NCBI GenBank assembly: GCA_964504335.1
Contig: CAZDET010000034.1
Span: 1 to 53,419 of the forward strand
Source: CAZDET01 sp964504335
GTDB taxonomy: Bacteria; Bacteroidota; Bacteroidia; Chitinophagales; Saprospiraceae
Reading direction: 5' to 3'
DNA length: 53,419 bases
Shown here: piece by piece, positions 50,173 through 53,419 of the stretch
Layout of the letters: each line of letters opens with the position of its first letter
Position numbering within the stretch: the first letter of the stretch is position 1
The notes under the pieces: generated by a model
What the model saw: the letters and a program-made list of their open reading frames with translations, nothing else
Told to the model about the DNA's origin: nothing
The model's database searches: none
Made by a program: the position numbers and the translations under genes

Positions 50173-51735
50173 TCACCGTCTACGCCGGCGTTGCTTAATT
50201 CCCAGTACTCCGAGCAAGCCCCGTGTGAGTTCCCGTGCTACCGTGCGGCCGATTTGGCGAGTGGTGGGGTGGGACATTATTTTTTCGATTTGTGTTTTTT
50301 CATTTCGCCTTCTTCGGACGACCTTCTCCGCGCGCTCGTGCTGCGATTGTTTTTCAGCTTGGGCTTCTTCTTCCTTAGCGGCTTCAATTTTGGCAGAAAG
50401 AATTTCGTGGGCACTGTCCCGGTCGAGTGTCTTGTCGTATTTGGCGATCAATTTACTCGATTTGATCAGTTCATTGATTTCCGTATCGGAAAGGATATCC
50501 ATTCTCGATTCGGGAGCCCGCAGCAGGCAGTGGACCAGCGGCGTGGGAATCCCTTTTTCATTGAGCGCGGTGACGAGTGCCTCTCCAATGCCCAACTCCG
50601 TGAGGAGTTGATCGACGTCGTAAAAATCGGTGAGGGGATAGTTTTCAGCGGCCAGTTTAATTGCTTTGCGATCGCGGGCAGTAAAGGCCCGCAGGGCGTG
50701 TTGAATTTTCAAACCCAATTGCCCTAGAACTTCGTCGGGAACGTCGGCTGGGTTTTGGGTGACGAAGAAGATACCCACCCCTTTGGAGCGGATCAATTTG
50801 ACAATGGCCTCGATTTGATCGAGCAGGGCATCACTGGCTTCGTCGAAAACCAGATGCGCCTCATCGATGAAAAGTACGAGCTTGGGTTTGTCTAGATCAC
50901 CGGCTTCCGGAAACGTCGAGTAAATTTCCGCCAGGATCTGCAGCATGAAGGTCGAGAACAATTTAGGGCGGTCCTGGATGTCGGTTAGGCGGATAATCGA
51001 AACGATGCCGCGGCCATTGGAATCGGTACGCAGCAAATCATCCGGATCGAAAGAAGGCTCTCCGAAGAACGCTTCTGCTCCTTGTTGTTCCAGTTCGACC
51101 AGCCTGCGCATAATTGCCCCTACGCTGGCGGAGGAGATGCGTCCGTACGTCTCCTCAATTTCCTTTTTTCCCTCGTTACTGATATACTGGATGGCTTTGC
51201 GGAAGTCGGGTAGGTCGACTAAAGGCAAATTGTTGTCGTCGCAGTATTTGAAGACCACTGCCGTAACGCCCGATTGAGTATCGTTGAGGCCGAGGATTTT
51301 GCTGAAGAGTACCGGTCCAAACTCCGATACCGTAGCCCGCAGGCGCAGGCCCTTTTCATCCGACAGTGACAGTAGTTCTACCGGGCTTGCGTTAGCTTCG
51401 AAAGGAATGCCGATCTTGGCGTGGCGTTCATCGATTTTCGGATGGCCACCACTCGGCTGGGCAATGCCCGATAAATCACCTTTGATGTCCATGAGCAACG
51501 AAGGCACGCCCTCGTGGGAGAGTTGCTCAGCGATAATTTGAAGGGTTTTGGTTTTTCCTGATCCCGTGGCACCGGCAATGAGCCCGTGTCGGTTGAGGGT
51601 GCGCAGCGGAATTCGGACCAGCAATTGCTCTATTGGCTCCTTTTCCAGGACGGAACCCCCCAGAATCAGGCTGGGGCCTTTAAATTGGTAACCGGTTTCG
51701 ATGGTTTCTTTAAATGCCGATCGGTCAATAGCCAT
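50173..51735 (-). CDS. HerA-like ATPase (DUF853 family)
   Basis: P-loop ATPase of the HerA/FtsK superfamily, 520 aa. Walker A is GLIAGATGSGKTKTLQII (52-69), Walker B is VLFIDEAHLVFDEASDALLD (near 290-309), plus LLMDIKGDLSGIAQPS and GVGIFFVTQNPADVPDEVLG (sensor and arginine-finger region). The C-terminus is a charged helix (IEAAKEEEAQAEKQSQHERA) and a basic end. DUF853 proteins such as YjgR are widespread and mostly uncharacterised; no NurA nuclease partner is adjacent. The nuclease gene lies 23 nt upstream on the same strand. Confidence 0.93.
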   Translation of the reverse strand: MAIDRSAFKETIETGYQFKGPSLILGGSVLEKEPIEQLLVRIPLRTLNRHGLIAGATGSGKTKTLQIIAEQLSHEGVPSLLMDIKGDLSGIAQPSGGHPKIDERHAKIGIPFEANASPVELLSLSDEKGLRLRATVSEFGPVLFSKILGLNDTQSGVTAVVFKYCDDNNLPLVDLPDFRKAIQYISNEGKKEIEETYGRISSASVGAIMRRLVELEQQGAEAFFGEPSFDPDDLLRTDSNGRGIVSIIRLTDIQDRPKLFSTFMLQILAEIYSTFPEAGDLDKPKLVLFIDEAHLVFDEASDALLDQIEAIVKLIRSKGVGIFFVTQNPADVPDEVLGQLGLKIQHALRAFTARDRKAIKLAAENYPLTDFYDVDQLLTELGIGEALVTALNEKGIPTPLVHCLLRAPESRMDILSDTEINELIKSSKLIAKYDKTLDRDSAHEILSAKIEAAKEEEAQAEKQSQHERAEKVVRRRRNEKTQIEKIMSHPTTRQIGRTVARELTRGLLGVLGIKQRRRRR

Positions 51736-51758
51736 TGTGCTTGTTTTGTTTAGGAGTC

Positions 51759-52664
51759 TTAATCAGCGGCTTCTACATTCCATTCTTCGAGGCGCTTGCG
51801 GAACTTGTGCTCGTCAAAATACCAAAAATCGATATTCAGATCCGATTCGATCCGTGCCTCTACGTCCGGAGGAAGGAGCTCGGAGAAAAAATCCAATTCG
51901 GTCAATAGTTCTACGGAATCGATAGGCAGGGCATACTCGAACAGTGGGTCGAAACTCACCTGATTTGGGATGACGAAGCCGATGCCTTTCTGTTCCGGCT
52001 CCTCCAAATCCAGAATGATTTTAAAGAAAGCCTGCGGCACACTGATGCGATTTTCCCGGCCGATAGTCCGCTTGGCCTCCTGGCTCAACACGGGCCCCGT
52101 CACAATATACAGGCGATCGTATTTTTTTGCCCAGGTGCGCACAGTTTCTTCCAGTTCGCGCCAGATGCCCTGATTGAACTGCCGGGCCTGAGGGCTGATG
52201 TTGCTCATGTAGAAAGTTTCGTCTTGCGCAGAGACGTCGAACGCACGGTCGGCGGCGGGCACGAGATGCCCCCGGTCGTATCCGGATCGGGAGTAGTCTT
52301 CCGGCAAGGCGGAACCGGTCGCCACATTTGGATCGGGCCGAAAATTGTCAGTTCGTTTGTTCCAAGGTTTTTCCAAATCGGCTCCCCGTAGAATGTAGGC
52401 TACCCATTGGGCCTGCTCGTGATCTTCGTTGTAGGCCAGTGTATATCCTTCGTGCCGTACGATTGGGTAAGTCGTCTGATGGGCCTCGGGCAAGTAGTAG
52501 GCTTCGCCCTCGTAATCGTCTACCGGCGATGGGGCCTCGGGACCCCCAAAGAGCGTAAACAGGTAGTAGAGCCCCGCTACGATCGCTCCGAATATACCTA
52601 CACGTGCGATGGTACCGCCGCTGCCCCGTGTTTGTCCGGCGTGGTTGGATCGAAATTTTGCCAT
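51759..52664 (-). CDS. DNA/RNA non-specific endonuclease, membrane-anchored
   Basis: 301 aa. An N-terminal basic stretch is followed by a transmembrane helix (about 19-40, ARVGIFGAIVAGLYYLFTLF), so the enzyme is expected to face the periplasm. The NUC-family catalytic motif DRGH is present (130-133, GYDRGHLVPAADR); N155 and N164 with W168 and E172 (SNISPQARQFNQGIWRELEE) form the metal-site helix; YIVTGPVL follows. Likely role is degradation or uptake of external nucleic acids. Same strand and 23 nt from the HerA-like gene. Confidence 0.93.
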   Translation of the reverse strand: MAKFRSNHAGQTRGSGGTIARVGIFGAIVAGLYYLFTLFGGPEAPSPVDDYEGEAYYLPEAHQTTYPIVRHEGYTLAYNEDHEQAQWVAYILRGADLEKPWNKRTDNFRPDPNVATGSALPEDYSRSGYDRGHLVPAADRAFDVSAQDETFYMSNISPQARQFNQGIWRELEETVRTWAKKYDRLYIVTGPVLSQEAKRTIGRENRISVPQAFFKIILDLEEPEQKGIGFVIPNQVSFDPLFEYALPIDSVELLTELDFFSELLPPDVEARIESDLNIDFWYFDEHKFRKRLEEWNVEAAD

Positions 52665-52693
52665 TGGTTTGTACTTCGTTAGCAGTATGTTTG
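52664..52693 (+). promoter_or_regulatory. Consensus Bacteroidota promoter for coaE
   Basis: TTG (52664-52666), exactly 19 nt, then TATGTTTG (52686-52693), a full match to TTG-N19-TAnnTTTG. The TTG overlaps the first base of the divergent nuclease start codon. Transcription would begin near 52700, leaving about 53 nt of leader. Confidence 0.6.
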
Positions 52694-52752
52694 GTGGTAG
52701 TTAGGGATTTCCCAAAAATAGGAAAACCCACCACACTCCAATTGTAGTATCC

Positions 52753-53352
52753 ATGCTCGCAATCGGCATCACCGGCAATATTGGCAGCGGTAAAACGACT
52801 GTTTGCCAAATCTTTGAAGTACTTGATATCCCCGTCTACTACGCCGATGCACGGGCCAAACAGCTGATGACGGAAGACCCGGAGCTAGTTGCCGATATCC
52901 AGGAATTACTCGGCCGAGAAGCCTATTTGCCAAATGGGCAGCTCAACCGCGCCTTTGTGGCGCAGGCCATCTTTTCCGACGAAACCAAGCGAGCGGCGAT
53001 TAACGGCCTCGTCCATCCAGCGGTGGGACGCGACGCCCAATCCTGGCACGCTGCCCAAAGCGGAGTTCCCTATACCCTGCAGGAAGCGGCCCTTCTTTAC
53101 GAAAGCAGCGGCTACAAACGCGTCGATCGCATGATCGTCGTAACAGCCCCGGAAGCCATTCGCCTCCGGCGCGTCATGGATCGCGACGGCATTGATGCCG
53201 CGGCCGTACGAGCCCGCATGGCCCGCCAGTGGCCGGAGGAAGAAAAAATGAAGCGGGCCGATTTCCGGATCGTTAATGATGGTGTCCATCCGCTCATTCC
53301 CCAGGTGCTCGACATTCACCGGGCCATCCTGGCCCTTGTTCCAAACTCCTAG
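52753..53352 (+). CDS. coaE: Dephospho-CoA kinase
   Basis: Last step of CoA synthesis: phosphorylates the 3'-OH of dephospho-CoA. 199 aa with Walker A GITGNIGSGKTTV (5-17), YYADARAKQLM (the D of the substrate site), NGLVHPAVGRDAQSWHAAQ, and the lid region RVMDRDGIDAAAVRARMARQ with the adenine-binding ADFRIVNDG. Normal length. An ISAs1-type end begins 13 nt after the stop codon. Confidence 0.95.
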   Translation: MLAIGITGNIGSGKTTVCQIFEVLDIPVYYADARAKQLMTEDPELVADIQELLGREAYLPNGQLNRAFVAQAIFSDETKRAAINGLVHPAVGRDAQSWHAAQSGVPYTLQEAALLYESSGYKRVDRMIVVTAPEAIRLRRVMDRDGIDAAAVRARMARQWPEEEKMKRADFRIVNDGVHPLIPQVLDIHRAILALVPNS

Positions 53353-53365
53353 TCTATTCGTCGGT

Positions 53366-53419
53366 AGGGCACACGCATCAAAATGGTCGGTGGGGGAGTT
53401 TTTGGCGTTTGGGCTAATC
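53366..53419. mobile_element. Left end of a third ISAs1-type element, cut by the window edge
   Basis: AGGGCACACGCATCAA (53366-53381) matches the 31026 end at 15 of 16 bases, and the following AATGGTCGGTGGGG resembles the adjacent GGGTCATAGGTG of that copy. Only 54 bp are visible, so size and completeness are unknown. Confidence 0.6.

Noticed and set aside
47184..52664. SNF2 helicase, HerA-like ATPase and nuclease read as a defence island
   Set aside because: The HerA-like protein is of the widespread DUF853 type without NurA, the nuclease has a transmembrane anchor and faces outward, and the SNF2 gene is convergent rather than co-transcribed. No defence-type partner is present.

Overview
The window reads as a chromosomal segment of a Bacteroidota bacterium, most likely from the Saprospiria (Lewinella-like). 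The grounds are a PorT-type type IX secretion gene behind ubiE/menG, a LytTR two-component pair, an AraC regulator with a seven-helix membrane front, head-GIN, PepSY-like, YceI and Spy-like envelope proteins, and promoter-like sites of the Bacteroidota form TTG-N19-TAnnTTTG (clearest before coaE). Most of the window is about 53-58% GC by hand counts of 60-base samples. The genus assignment is inference. I found no tRNA, rRNA, CRISPR array or phage genes.

Layout. 0-10.5 kb: cry-DASH, an FAH-family hydrolase, pepT, a membrane-anchored coiled-coil protein, arginine deiminase, a short pseudouridine synthase, ychF, an intradiol-dioxygenase-like lipoprotein, ACP phosphodiesterase, porT and ubiE/menG. 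10.6-26.8 kb: gyrA, a TPR protein, 3-hydroxyacyl-CoA dehydrogenase, YceI, a large serine-hydrolase/YceI fusion, a membrane AraC regulator, an S4 protein, an aminotransferase, pccB, a papain-like protein lacking catalytic residues, an MDR oxidoreductase and a double universal stress protein.

26.9-31.5 kb is different: about 32-38% GC in samples and bracketed by two decayed ISAs1-family elements. It holds a LytTR response regulator and its histidine kinase, a sterol-desaturase-like hydroxylase, a Spy-like protein and a PepSY-like protein. Between kinase and hydroxylase sit three copies of the dyad AACCANTGGTT, two exactly 21 bp apart, just upstream of a plausible kinase promoter. This looks like an acquired, autoregulated envelope/lipid module and is the most interesting part of the window.

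31.6-53.4 kb returns to normal composition: pgi, a head-GIN protein, a lipoprotein pyrophosphatase, a GNAT enzyme, an ECF sigma/anti-sigma pair, an orphan TRAP binding protein, a PA0069-type radical SAM protein, an operon of an M28 peptidase with an ABC transporter whose permease has a His-rich loop, a class I photolyase, a GT2 enzyme, a second ECF sigma with a large membrane-anchored partner, a CPBP protease, a SNF2 helicase, a HerA-like ATPase, a membrane-anchored nuclease and coaE. A third ISAs1-type end starts just after coaE and runs off the window.

Two genome-style features recur. Convergent genes almost always touch or overlap (8 of 11 junctions), and the three junctions with room each hold a hairpin or repeats. 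Four short tandem-repeat tracts with unrelated units lie within 3 nt of a start or stop codon.
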